A stretch of DNA of 64,000 nucleotides, taken from positions 8,246,001 to 8,310,000 of the forward strand of contig JAULSU010000001.1 in the NCBI GenBank assembly GCA_030512335.1, given 5' to 3'. The number at the start of each line of letters is the position of its first letter. Positions within the stretch are counted from its first letter, which is position 1. The stretch is from Immersiella caudata (lineage: Eukaryota > Ascomycota > Sordariomycetes > Sordariales > Lasiosphaeriaceae). Shown here one piece after another: positions 45,945-56,823 of the stretch. Below the pieces are notes generated by a model. The model saw nothing but the letters and a program-made list of their open reading frames with translations, was not told the origin of the DNA and did no database searches. Position numbers and translations under genes: made by a program.

Positions 45945-46974
45945 TTACGATGCCTGGACGGTGGGATGTCCTGAAGGCGCCTTGACGTTGTTAGCGTACG
46001 CACCGGCGACGTTGCCTAGATACAAAGTTAGCAGAGTCCAAGGTTGTTAGGAAGAGGTACGCACCTGCGGGGAAGTAGTTGCAGACGGTGAACCACGCGT
46101 CCATGCCGCTGACCATGGTGCCAGCAGGGCAGAGGTAGGAAGCGCAGCCGACCTGCTGGGTGTTGGTCCACACAAGCTGCGAGAAGTGACCCCAGCCATG
46201 GAAGTTACCCATGTCAGGAGTAGGGCTTCCGTAGCCGTTGGAGGGGAACTTGTTGAGTTCACCGTTGTACCAGAAGTTGCTGGCGGCCTGGGCAGCAGCA
46301 CGGTTGGCACCGAAGGCCTGAGCGCCGGACGATGTCGCGTACATGGCAAGGTTCTGGCCGTAACCACCACCACCAGGGGACCTGGAACATGTTAGTCAAA
46401 GGCTCTATTCTCAAATCACAAGAAATCAAACTTACAGATCGTGCTCGAACTTGCACCTCTTGGCAGTCTGAAGAGCGTAGTCGGCGTAGCTGGATCCCCA
46501 AGAGAGATCGCCAGAGGAGTGGTTGGAGCGATGGACGTTGTGGTGGTAGAGGGCCGTGCTCACGTAGTCGTCACCAGCGGGGGCCTGTTGAACCGGCGCA
46601 GGAGCGGGAGGAGCAGGGGCGGGAGGCGGAGGAGGCGGGGACTCGACGAACGCAGGCGGCTCAGGGACGAAATCCGGGACCTCGGGGACGAAAGGAGCGG
46701 GCTCGGGCTCGGGAGCCGGGGCCGGAGCGGGCTCCGGAGACGGCTCTGGAGTGGGCGTAGGAGATGCGCTCGAGAACGAGGTGATGGAAGAGGGGAACAC
46801 GCGGTTCCGGTCGGGTCTGAACATGCTGGGGAGCGGGATACCATCAGTGACGGTGACAACAACCCACTCCGTGGCGGTCTCGGTCTCGACGATAGTTCTG
46901 CCGCGCTCCTGGAGAACCGGGCTGGCAACAGCCAGGATCGCGCTGGAGGCAGCGAGGAGAATGGAGGACCTCAT
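45945..46974 (-). CDS. Secreted CAP-superfamily (PR-1/Pry1-like) protein
   Basis: Exons 46974-46436, 46381-46065 and 46015-45945 give 308 residues. A signal peptide is clear at residues 1-19 (MRSSILLAASSAILAVASP). Next come a Ser/Thr segment and a long Pro/Ala/Glu linker (about 70-135), then the CAP domain: TALYHHNVHRSNHSSGDLSW, CKFEHDLSPGGGGYGQNLA across intron 1, GHFSQLVWTNTQQVGCA and TVCNYFPAGN across intron 2. The conserved His/Glu cluster and Cys residues are present. Yeast Pry proteins of this family bind and export sterols and fatty acids; related fungal PR-1 proteins act at the cell surface or as effectors. The Pro-rich linker suggests wall association. Confidence 0.92.
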
Positions 46975-49900
46975 TTTGAGAAGTACTCAGGTCGTCTTGT
47001 AGATAGTTGGTTTCTAGTTTGATGTTAGAGCTGAAGTGATATCGATCGGCCAGCGATGAGATGGAAAATGCAGGTGGCAAGTGCCAGAATAAAAGCTGAT
47101 TCAATGTGTGGAAATGCGAGAAGCTGTGAGGTTTTCGAGATTGCGGCAAGTCCAAACCAGGGAGCGCGGGGAAAGTTTATCAAGTTGGTTTCGCGACAAA
47201 GGGCGATTCCTCGAAGGAAAAAGAGGCGTCTTTTGAAAGATATGAAGGTATTGTCCACGACAAGGGACCGTGGAACAAAAAACTCGAGCAGGAATGTTGG
47301 ACATGCGGGTGAGACAGGTGTCGCGTTGGTTGCAGTAAACGTACCTTTGGTGTAGCCTGAGGCTGAGTCTGTCCGGACAGTCGATAATGTCTCGAAGGTC
47401 TGGCCGGGGATTTGTTCAGAGCCAGCTGGGAAGCACTGCTGTGATTGGGATCCTTCAAGGATGACGACGGGATGGGTGGTTGCGGCAAGTGCGGTCGTTG
47501 GACAACAGCTTGGCGGCGTGTTGTGAATCGAGATGACCTGCGTGTTTCCTAAGAAATCTGCCGGCGGAGGAGAGTCACGAGAAGTCGTCGTCTTCGTCAA
47601 GGTTCACAAGTGGTGCGTCGTTCCAGATGACTAACGGAAGGAGCGAAAATGCCAACGGACACCGGGCCGGAAAAAAGGAAGGTATCGTGATGAAAGAACC
47701 GGAAGACGGTGAATGAGCGGTTGGTGGGGGGTAAAGGAATGGAATGGAGTTCGAAAACTCGCAAAGGGTGGAAAGAGAATGAGGCGGTCGCAAGGGAGAA
47801 GGCCTTCGCAGTCGGAGGTGGTGAGAAGAGGTGAAGACGACAGGAAGGCAGGTGCTCGGAGCGGAGGGGCGGGTGGGTTCTTAGCGAGTGGGCCACACCA
47901 GTTCGGCGGCAGGCGCTGTGAGATTGGAGCCCAGTCCGACCCCAGAAGCCCAGATTCGAAGGGGTCTCTCATCCCAGCAAGTCGGGCCCGCCTGTTTGAG
48001 CGCTGCCAACGTCACCCTTATTTTTTTGGCACAAAAGTCCTTGCGCGGGGCGTAAAATTAGCAAACTGGAAGAGAGAGAGTCCTCCTGCGAGCTGCAGGT
48101 GGGCTGACTGCCCTGTGCGCGAAGAGGGGTCGACGCAGTGGCCGACATCACAGGCTTTAGAAGCACAGCACCGCATCGCTCTGCCAGAGCCATGTGTCGT
48201 CCTGTGCCATGGCTGCCAATTGTTTGGCTGGCCCTCGATATCGAGTTCAAATTCCGCAATGAACCAGATCACACTAGTGTAGTCGCCGATCCCCACCCTC
48301 TGCTCCCCTCCTTCTGGGTGTTCTGCGCCCCTCGAACGTCATCACCCGCTGACAACTAGGCTTTGCGGCGCTTCGCCCCCATTCCCAGCGTTCTGGTGCG
48401 AGACCGCTGGCCGCCAGAGAGCGCACCTGGGCCAGCTGCTCACTCTGCTCATCAGCGCATTTCATCCCATCCCCAAACCGGGCGCTTTTCTGACCTCCCT
48501 TTACATCTTGGCTGTTACGGCCACGCCCCATTTCGGCAGCCACCGCTCCCTGTCATTGGTGACCTTTTCCTCGCCCCTGCCTTAGCCTCCTTCCAACCGT
48601 GTGCGCCATCCCGGTTTTGGCGCCTCACTTCCGGGCTAACCAATCTGGTACCTTGCAGATTTGCGGAGGTGATTGAGATCAGGGGAGCCAATTGCGCAAC
48701 CAGAATTGTCAATGTGGGGCTCCGTTCCATTTTGAAACGACGCCAATCTCAGTGGAGGGCAGTTAAATTAGCTTACACCAGTTTGGCAACAAGATCAATC
48801 CTGGGCGCCCGTCCTAACGGCTTTAGCATCTTGGCTGCTAAACTCGTCAGGGAATTGGTAGGACACCATCCAGCTGGCGCCGATTGACAATGGCCGGCGA
48901 GAATCTCCCCTTCCATGCTTTTTGCCGTTGATGACCCACACTGCCGAAACTCCCGTCGCTATCCAGGGTATGACCAGTGGGGCGATGGAATTGCCATCGC
49001 AATATCTGATGGCCCCTTCATAACCATCGCCGAGAACGCATGGGAAATAGCATCTTCTTTCGTCGCGTTTGTCCTGTTTTCGCTGTTGCCTCGAGGCATT
49101 TTTTTCCTTCCTCGACCTGGGTCCCCTTCCTCCGGCCTTTTTTGTGGGGGAGTTGCGCAGCGCAGCCCTGGACGCTCCCCCTTGGCGCAACCAGCTGCAA
49201 GGACGCCTGCCCGCTCTCGGACGGAGGCTGGGATTGATGACAGCTTTGGCAGGCTGGTGGCGGAAAACTCCTCGACTGTCAATCCTTTTTGGATTCAGGA
49301 ATCAGGAGTGCATCGCGATTACCGCCTAGCAGCGGTTTTTGGGTGCGTGGTGATCGAGGCGGCGTGAGCGCCCCGAATTGTTCCAGATCGCCGCCCTCGC
49401 TTGCAGACTGTTCTGTGAAACCGACCTGCTCTCGCTTCGAGCGCCCGCCTCAAACCCCACCGTCGATCGATGAACTTTGTTATCCTGGCTCGATTCACGA
49501 GTTGCGGCCCCGCTGCTAATTACCAGACAACTCTATTTGGACCACAAACAGGCAACTTGACTTCTCGTCTTCGCAATTAAAGAACACATCGAGGAGCGGA
49601 CAAAATTCCGTCTTGACGGCCCCCGCTCATCTCCGGGCTCCGACTCTGCATGGGGGCGCTGCCCGCCTTGGTCACCGGCTTGCATCCTCTCTCCGGTTCC
49701 GAACGTTATTCAGCAGTCTGAGCAGGCAGTCTTGCCAGCCTCTCCAGCCCCTCGCCGCCCTTCCTCTTAGCTGCGATGTCGTTGACGCTCCTTTCGCGCC
49801 GCCTCAGCGCCCCTCTGCCTCTGCAGCGCGCGGCTGAAAAAGGGCTTGTCTCACCACTCAAGCTCAGAGTGCCCTGGTTGGCCACCACCCGCAAACGGCC

Positions 49901-52595
49901 AAAACAGGGCCCGATTCCCCTGAAGCTTCGCGTCTTGCCCTGCAACCACGCTAGCTGCCCCCCTGATCCACAACCCGCCGCGCAGATCGCTTCAACTGGC
50001 CCAGCCGCTCCAGGCCTTGAGACAGGCCAAGAAGAATGACGACGGTTGCGTGCCTCGTTGTCTCACTGCTCATGGCCCGCGACCCGCGACGATGCCTTCA
50101 CCCCGTGCGAGTTCTCGTGCGGAGTCGTACTGCCTGCTGTCTCTGCCCAGGAGTGGATGACCTGCCTGACTGCTTGCTGTGCCGCGAAAATGGACCACGA
50201 GTTGCGTCCCTCGCGGTCCGGACCTTGATGTAAGGAATCGAACCTGGTCTCGGGGTGACCCGGTCCAAGAGGCACAATTCAATGCCGCTGCTGCACCGGA
50301 CGGCGATAGAATATAGGGCATCGCACACCACGTTGTGACCCGGCGGGCAAGTACCAACGCCGCTGTCGTGGTAATGCTGTGCCCCTTTCCAGCACGTATC
50401 CGGATGCTTGGTTCCGACCTTGTCTGGCCTGGTCACCCTTCACAGGTGTTCATCAACCTCCCATGAGGTTGATCACTCGGAAGACCTGAGCCTCGGCACG
50501 TGTGACCATACACAGTGTATCCTCCTTGCTCTTTGCAATGGACCTTTGTTTTTCTCCTCCGGTTGCATAAAAGCCTGCTGTGTTTCAGGCACCGCGATGT
50601 TTGCACTTCCCCGCCTTTTGCTCACATCTCGCAGACAGACAGCATGTTGGCTGTGGCTTGCATCATGGCGTGTTGCTCGGCAGGTGTTTGGCGATGGCGA
50701 TGCCCCTCGTCCGACCTGAAGCGATACCCGACTTCCGGTGCGGTTGGGTTTTGCATTCCCGCAGCTGGGCAGTCCTGGAAGGAGGCGTTTGCAGGCGAGT
50801 GGTGCCGGGTGTTGTCTGTCACGGATATATTGGGCTCGCGGCAGCTTGCGTTGTTGGCACACCGTGCTGACGGCCTGTCGGATGAGTTGGAATCAACAAT
50901 CACTCCAACTCTCATCAGGTGAACGATGGCATGGTCAAGTCCACTGGACACTAGGAGTCGCCGGCCCTATCAATTTTGCTGTTCAACTGTGAACTCCATC
51001 ACCCAAGCACCAGTAAGAGTTGAGCCTATCACCAACTTTGGAAAAGGGGGACAGTCCGGGCAGTCTTCCCCCTCCGTAGCACCCGTCCTCTCGAACATAA
51101 CTGTCATCCTTCTCTCGACAAGCACCAACCAGGAACCTCATACCACAGTGGATCGGAACTCACACATGTCATCGAACGTAGCACCTCCATTGCCAAACGT
51201 GAGGCTCAGCCATGTCTTCCGGTCTCGGATAGCCTCGTCACCATAAAACACCAGACAAATATCCAGTTTGTAGGGAAAATCCCGTAGCAAGCCGTGCCGG
51301 ATCTATTCGCCACGTCGTCCCCTCGCAAACCAGCCTGTAGCGGATATTCTCCTGAGTCAAGGCACCCCTCGTGGTGCACCCGCCTGCCAACTTTTTCGGG
51401 ACGGTGTTCTCCTTCACGTCCAGCCTGGTCTGCCTGACGGGATGCGGCGAGACAATGTCTCCCCGCCGACGAGGACCGCAACACCGAGGCACGACCTCGA
51501 TCCGGCCCGGAGGACATGATCCGGGGTAAGACGGGAGGGGCGACAGCTGGGGAGAGGACGACATGGGAATTCTTTGCATCTTACATCCGATGAATCCGAA
51601 TTTGATGAGCACGACTTGACTTGACACCTCCTACCCGCTTCTGACCTGCTCTCGGGCGAGGAGCTACACACATATGTCAGAATAGGATCGCCCAGGCCCG
51701 ACCTTGTGACACCATGGACAACTCCGATCCTTCGAGGGGGTCCCAACTGCTACCACATCGCACCGACTAACATCACACAACCCGCACCACACAGCCCGCT
51801 CTACCCCAATACAACGAATACGGCGCAACCATCCGAACGGGCACTTTTCTCCTGTCTCTCTTATCGTAAGAACCTGCTCGAACATCCCATCTCATCCGAA
51901 GCCATGAGGTCATGTCTCTCCTCGCCTCACTCCCATCTTCGTGGGTGCCGCCATACCACTAAAGAACTACGATGCCCCCCACCGGCACATCTGTCTCGAC
52001 GCCTCGTCTCACAAGCTATAGTAAGCCCGGGAGATACACTCGGCGGTGACTTGGCTTGGCTTGACTCGTCAGGCTAGGCGAGCCGAGGCGGCGTTTGGAG
52101 TTGACCATGCTCGACGTGCGTAATAAGATCCGAGGCAACTAAGGCAGGAGAGGGCTGAATGGCAGCTGTCAGGTTGAGGGGTACTTCTTGGTGTTACGTG
52201 TCTATCGGTCCGGTGTAGGCTGAGACAGGTGCTTGTCTATATATGTTAACGTGAGGGGCTCACCGATGGGAAATACAACGTAGTGAGTGCGCGTGACGTC
52301 TAGAGAAGTGAGTTCCTGCAGGTTGCGGCCGACGAGGTGCAGCTCGGGTATCTTGCTGAGAGCACGGCGTGATGTCTGAACACTGCGTCGATGAGTAAGG
52401 CAGCCACTACAAGTTTCTGCGGTCATCGGAGATGAAAGGAAAGCTATGAGCAACATAGTCGAGAGGCGTTTCTCCTCTCAATTCCCCTATGTACAAGCAG
52501 ACAGTGACATGATACCCCATTCCAACCAGGAATACACATTGGAGAATGGACTCCAGCACTCTTCCTGACGCCCCCTGAACCCTCGGTCCGACCTC
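46975..52595. other. 5.6-kb gene desert
   Basis: The longest space in the window without a supportable gene. Many open frames of 60 to 190 codons exist because the DNA is GC-rich, but none shows a domain, a consistent splice model or unambiguous ATG with protein-like sequence. The frame at 49776-50039 has an ATG in fair context (MSLTLLSRRLSAPLPLQ, somewhat like a mitochondrial presequence) but no further support. It may contain a long 5' leader of the CAP gene, non-coding RNA, or unrecognised small secreted protein genes. Confidence 0.45.
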
Positions 52596-53517
52596 TCAAG
52601 CCTTGGTTTGCGCGGCGGCGGCCTCGGCAGCCTCCTTTTGTCGCTGCTGCTCATCCCAAAGATCGATACGGGCCGCCTTCTTGGGGTCGCGAAGGCGAAG
52701 GTTCTCCACCTGCTCGGCGCGCTGGCTGGGTGTGAGGTAGGGGAACTGCGTGATGGGAATGCTGGCGTGTGCGTAGATCTGGTTCCTTCTGAACTGCACG
52801 GGAACCTCATCCTTGGGCTGATCGGGGATCCTCTTCTCAAGGCCCTGCGTATGATGTCAGCAAAACTGCATACTTCCAGCTTTCCATCTCCAGCGATGAC
52901 GTACCAGCTTATCGAAGACACACTTGTTCAGGCTCCATTCCTTCTGTCGGCACTGCCACATCTGCTGGTTGTTGTTCTCCAGGCACTCCCAGTGGGCTTT
53001 GAACTGGTCGAGGCAGTTGGCGTTGATATCCTTGATCCTAAGGCAACCGTCGTCAGCGGGTGGCATGCGATGTGAGGGGGCAATGGTGCCAGAGTCTTCC
53101 GTCTTCCCGGACCCCCGAGAGCCGTCTGGGCATTCGATGGACTCCTGCACCGCTTCGAGAAGCAACGTACACACTCCGCGCGCATCGGGTGACCCGGCGA
53201 CCCTCCTTCAAGCACTCGAACTCGCCCTTGCCGGGGTTCTCCGTCTTGCACTGCATGAAGTCGTCATTGTAGTCCTTGCATCGTGCGCCGATAAAGAAGG
53301 CCGCCGACATAAGCGGGGCAGAGGTGGTGCCGAGCTCCTTGACCTTGGGAATCGACTCAGGGAGCGGAGTCGTGTCGTAGAGAACGTGCTGGTTGAAGCT
53401 AGAGTCAATTCGTCAGCGACCAGGAAACGGGGTCCAATTGAGCGCAGCAGCGAATGGCTTCGTCCGCGAGAGCTGCCGGGATCTCAAGGGAACGTACATG
53501 GGCTTCCGGGCAGCCAT
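52596..53517 (-). CDS. NDUFA8: NADH:ubiquinone oxidoreductase subunit NDUFA8 (20.8 kDa)
   Basis: Exons 53517-53498, 53398-53171, 53037-52905 and 52844-52596 give 209 residues. The first exon is 20 bases (MAARKP plus two bases). It is an accessory subunit on the intermembrane-space face of mitochondrial complex I. Four perfect CX9C pairs are visible: CKDYNDDFMQC, CLKEGRRVTRC (closed by intron 2 right after), CLDQFKAHWEC and CRQKEWSLNKC, making two twin-CX9C CHCH hairpins that fold through the Mia40 relay. The C-terminus (FRRNQIYAHASIPITQFPYL) and Ala/Glu/Gln tail match fungal orthologs such as Neurospora nuo-20.8, though slightly longer. Divergent from NUP57 with 483 bases between the start codons. 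Confidence 0.95.
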
Positions 53518-54000
53518 GATGGCGGTGTTGGCGAGCCTGTCGTCGTGGAGAGCTGGGCCGTACGTGCGAGGTTTGGAGCTTCAACGATGCGAGCAACTGA
53601 GGTTGACGTTCCTTGGATGTGGGTCTCCAATTACCGCTAGTGATTGGCTGGAGTGGTCGCGCCGCCTCTGGGCTCCAGGTGGGGCGGTCGGCAGCGACGC
53701 GGTGAGGCGACGGGAGCTTTGGGCCTTCTGTGTGGGGATTTATTTTTCACCTTGCGAAAGAAGCTCGTCGGTCCAGTGCAGCGACGTATTTTCGACTTGC
53801 TATATATTTGCCTGTTGCGACGCGATACCCCGACTAGATACACCCTTTTCGCAGACCTTTCGACTGTCGACTCAACTCCCGCACAGTGTATTCCCTCGAG
53901 TCCGCGTCCGCCGATTCTGTTGTCAACGACTGCGCGACGCCGCTCACATCATCACGCGCCGAGTAGCGCCGAGTTTCCTGTTCGGCCGGCAGCAGCCGCG
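53518..54000. promoter_or_regulatory. Divergent promoter NDUFA8/NUP57
   Basis: Short 483-base space between the two start codons, so the two genes must share regulatory DNA. A TATATATTT-type element lies near 53800 on the plus strand (CTTGCTATATATTTGCC), about 200 bases before the NUP57 ATG. Confidence 0.5.
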
Positions 54001-55201
54001 ATGTTTTCTCTAAATAAGCCCCCGGCACAGACTGGTTTCGGTGCCGGCACGTCCAGCATGTTTGGCCAGCAAGCGGCAAACGCCAGCGTGAGTGTCCTGC
54101 AGTCGGCCGATATGTGCTTTGCTACGATCAAATTGCTGATACGTGCACCCAGCAGCAACAGCAACAGCCCCAGCAACAACAACCTAGTGCTCTGTCTCAG
54201 TCACAAGCAAACGGGACCCTTCAACTTGGCAGCTCTTTATGGCAGCCCGGAAGCCAAACCAACCGTACGTTTGTTTGCACTTCCCGTTTGCAACCCCTTG
54301 TCTTCCGCCTTGACATTACCACTGCAGAACACAGAGAAAAGGCCGCTAACATGTTTTACTCTCCGCCACGAACAGTACAGAAGCCGATCCCCGAGCAAAT
54401 GAAGTTGATCGCCGGGAAATGGGACCCGTCGAACCCCAACTGCGTATTCAAGACCTATCTCTACAACAAGGTTGAGGAGCATGCCGTGCCACACTATGCT
54501 CCCGGACCGATGGACGACCCGAAGCAATGGGAGGAGGCGCTGCAGCAGAAGCCAGCTCCGAATTACATTCCCGTCCTGTGCGCCGGCTTCCCCTCCATCG
54601 TCGCCCGCCTCGTCCTCCAGCGCCGCGCCATCAGCGAGTTCAACAACAAGCTCCACGCCATCAATGCCAGCCTCGATGCGATCCTCTCGCGCCACGATCT
54701 CGAGCACTCGGTTCGCGCTCTCAACGCGCGGAGACGACATGCCGACCTGAGCAAACGGTGCTTGGCGCTGGCCTCGCGAGTTCAGGTGCTGCGCAACCGG
54801 GGCTATGCTCTCAGCAGCGACGAGGATGAGCTCAGACAGAAACTGCTCAAGATCGACAAGGGCCTTCAGGACCCAGCCTTGAGCGCGCGCATGGAAGAGT
54901 TGTGGAGCAGGCTCATTGTGCTGAGGGGACATGCCGATAGCCTCAAGGACCAGATCAACAAGCCGGGCTTTGCAGACAGTGACGGCATGGGCGAGGAGAT
55001 TGAGGCAAAGGCGAAGAAGGTGAGCTATGGTCCTGGCCAGCGTGTGGAACCGCGAACTGACAAACGGAACAGATCCTGGAAGACTACGAGAAGCAGCTCC
55101 AACACCTCAAAAAGCAGGTTGATGAGGCGAAGAAGGATTTTGAGGAGTGGGGGAGGGTCCATTATCCGACCCCAGCTCCCACGCCGTCCCCTAGTATTTG
55201 A
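54001..55201 (+). CDS. NUP57: Nucleoporin NUP57 (Nup54 family)
   Basis: Exons 54001-54087, 54153-54264, 54376-55019 and 55073-55201 give 323 residues. For intron 2 an earlier acceptor (54332) would add a short in-frame segment; I chose 54375 because a GCTAAC branch site lies just before it. The protein is part of the central-channel Nsp1-Nup49-Nup57 complex of the nuclear pore. Visible: a short N-terminal FG region (TGFGAGTSSMFGQ), a Gln-rich stretch from a CAG repeat, the Nup54 alpha/beta region (MKLIAGKWDPSNPNCVFKTYLYN), a helical domain (LSKRCLALASRVQVLRNRGY) and a C-terminal coiled coil (ILEDYEKQLQHLKKQVDEAKK). The FG region is much shorter than in yeast Nup57 (541 residues). Confidence 0.9.
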
Positions 55202-55678
55202 GCGAGCGCCGGTTCGCGGTTGGGGTTTTGAAACCTTTGTGGATGGGAAACGGGCTTTTGTTTGGTAGGATACCTAGGTGCATTACCGGCGTTGTGAATT
55301 AGTCAAGCTCGCTGTTGGGCAATGGAGCGTGTTCTGGCTGCCAGGTTGGGCGCGTCAATGTGCCCATTACGTCGTATATTACCACGTCTATGCTTGTAGA
55401 CCCGGGTTGTGTCCAGCTCAAAAGCAGTCTATCTGCTAAGCGCGCCAGAGTAGTGTGATGTCGCCTATTAAACCCATCAACTCCAGAAAATGATACATGG
55501 AGGCACGGATGGCCCGGGAAGTCCTCCTCACGACGACCCCGATCCAGGCCGTGCAACCGCGTCCCCGTCAAGACCGCCTGCTCTGCTATGCAATGCCCAT
55601 CGACTTTTGTTCCGCCTTCCGGCGTGCGTGATGTTGTACACATATAGTTACAGGATGATGTATCGCGATCGGCTCGGT
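55202..55678. other. Convergent 3' region NUP57/tom5
   Basis: About 480 bases with both 3' UTRs; no gene seen. Confidence 0.6.
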
Positions 55679-55951
55679 TTAGAAGATCTTGAAAAAGGCA
55701 TCGATGAGGAAGGGAGCTTTGAGATCTGTTAGCAGCCGATATCTTGAGATTCCGGTCTCTACTCACAAAAATAGAGCGAGACAGCTCCCGCTACAGCAGC
55801 CTGGATGGTGAAGGATGCCTCGGCCTCAGCGGCGCGGAGCTCCTCCTGGGACAGTTGAGGGGGTTGGACTGGATTTCCGCGATGTCAGTTTCCGAACCTG
55901 CAAACCGCAAGATGCGACAGTTCGCGATGGGAGCTTACATCCGCCGAACAT
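55679..55951 (-). CDS. tom5: Mitochondrial import receptor subunit Tom5
   Basis: Three small exons, 55951-55939, 55868-55767 and 55725-55679, both introns phase 1, join to a 53-residue protein: MFGGFQPPQLSQEELRAAEA, a single hydrophobic helix (FTIQAAVAGAVSLYF) and a short C-terminus (APFLIDAFFKIF). This is the size and layout of fungal Tom5, a tail-anchored component of the TOM complex in the outer mitochondrial membrane that helps pass preproteins to the channel and stabilises the complex. The MFG start followed by SxEE and a C-terminal membrane anchor is typical. The first exon is only 13 bases, so no single open frame reveals it. Intron 2 has a clean GCTAAC-AG end. Divergent from GCV2. Confidence 0.85.
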
Positions 55952-56823
55952 TGTGACTGTGGTTTGCTTTGGGCAGGTGGATGCGATGCGGTGGTGCTGT
56001 ATTTCGTAATGCCGAGGGTGTGGTGGTTGCGATCAGTCAAAGCCGGTACTGCGAATTCCGTTGGTGCGAAGCGACCGACATCCGATCTGAATTTTTTCCC
56101 TTTCGGCTGCGGGCCTGGACCGCCCCAGGTTCGGTGACGCCACCAGGCGACGCGCTGCCGACCAGCAGGCTTGGCGCGGCGTTACGTAAGTAGCCTCGCC
56201 CGCGGCAGCCAATTGGACACGCGATCGCTGGCGGTGAGGGCGCGCCTATCGCCTGCATGATCCCTTGGCTCAGCCCGGCCCGAGAATACCCGACACGCCC
56301 ATTTGCATTATCAGTGACCCTGACAGTGGATTCCTGACCGCTATCGGGCTGATGACGAAGATGGATATGACCGTTGAGGCAGGGGCTTTTGTGTGAGTTT
56401 TGCCTTCCGACACCCCTCTTCTCACCGACAGTTTTCTCTTTCTCGATGTTGGAGGGCGTCGGAGCCATCAATTGACGTTGACGGTTGACGGTTTCCACTG
56501 TGCGTCGCGATCTGCTCTTGACGTCAGTGACTGCCAATTCGCCCGCCGCTCCAGCACGTCGTTCCTGAGAGTGAGAGGGACCGGAGTTTCACGAGTGACG
56601 CCTCCGAGCCGAGGTCTTCCCGCGCGGGCGGTTCAATCTTAATTTTTGTTTGCGACGGAGCTCTCTGAAGGGATCGGAGAGAGCTGCTTTGCTGGTCGGA
56701 CAATCCTAAGGAGCATTCTCAGCACGTCATTGGCTGCCGGCTTGGCGGCTCGATATCTGCTCCTTCCAGCGCTTCTCACTCCGCACACACACTCTCTCTC
56801 TTTTACGGCCCCCCGCAGCGAAC
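55952..56823. other. Divergent promoter region tom5/GCV2
   Basis: 870 bases between two mitochondrial-protein genes. No further gene. A CT-rich block (CACACACACTCTCTCTCTTTT) lies about 40 bases before the GCV2 ATG on the plus strand, a common core-promoter feature in fungi. Confidence 0.6.

Noticed and set aside
47025..47600. 191-codon minus-strand frame upstream of the CAP gene
   Set aside because: No ATG at its start, no domain, and no splice route to the CAP gene that keeps its signal peptide.
49776..50039. 88-residue frame with a presequence-like start
   Set aside because: Only the first 17 residues look meaningful; the rest is Pro/Arg-rich and unlike any protein I know.
50233..50243. 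tRNA B-box-like GGTTCGATTCC on the minus strand
   Set aside because: The surrounding bases pair poorly as a T stem, and no A box or acceptor stem is found at the right distance.
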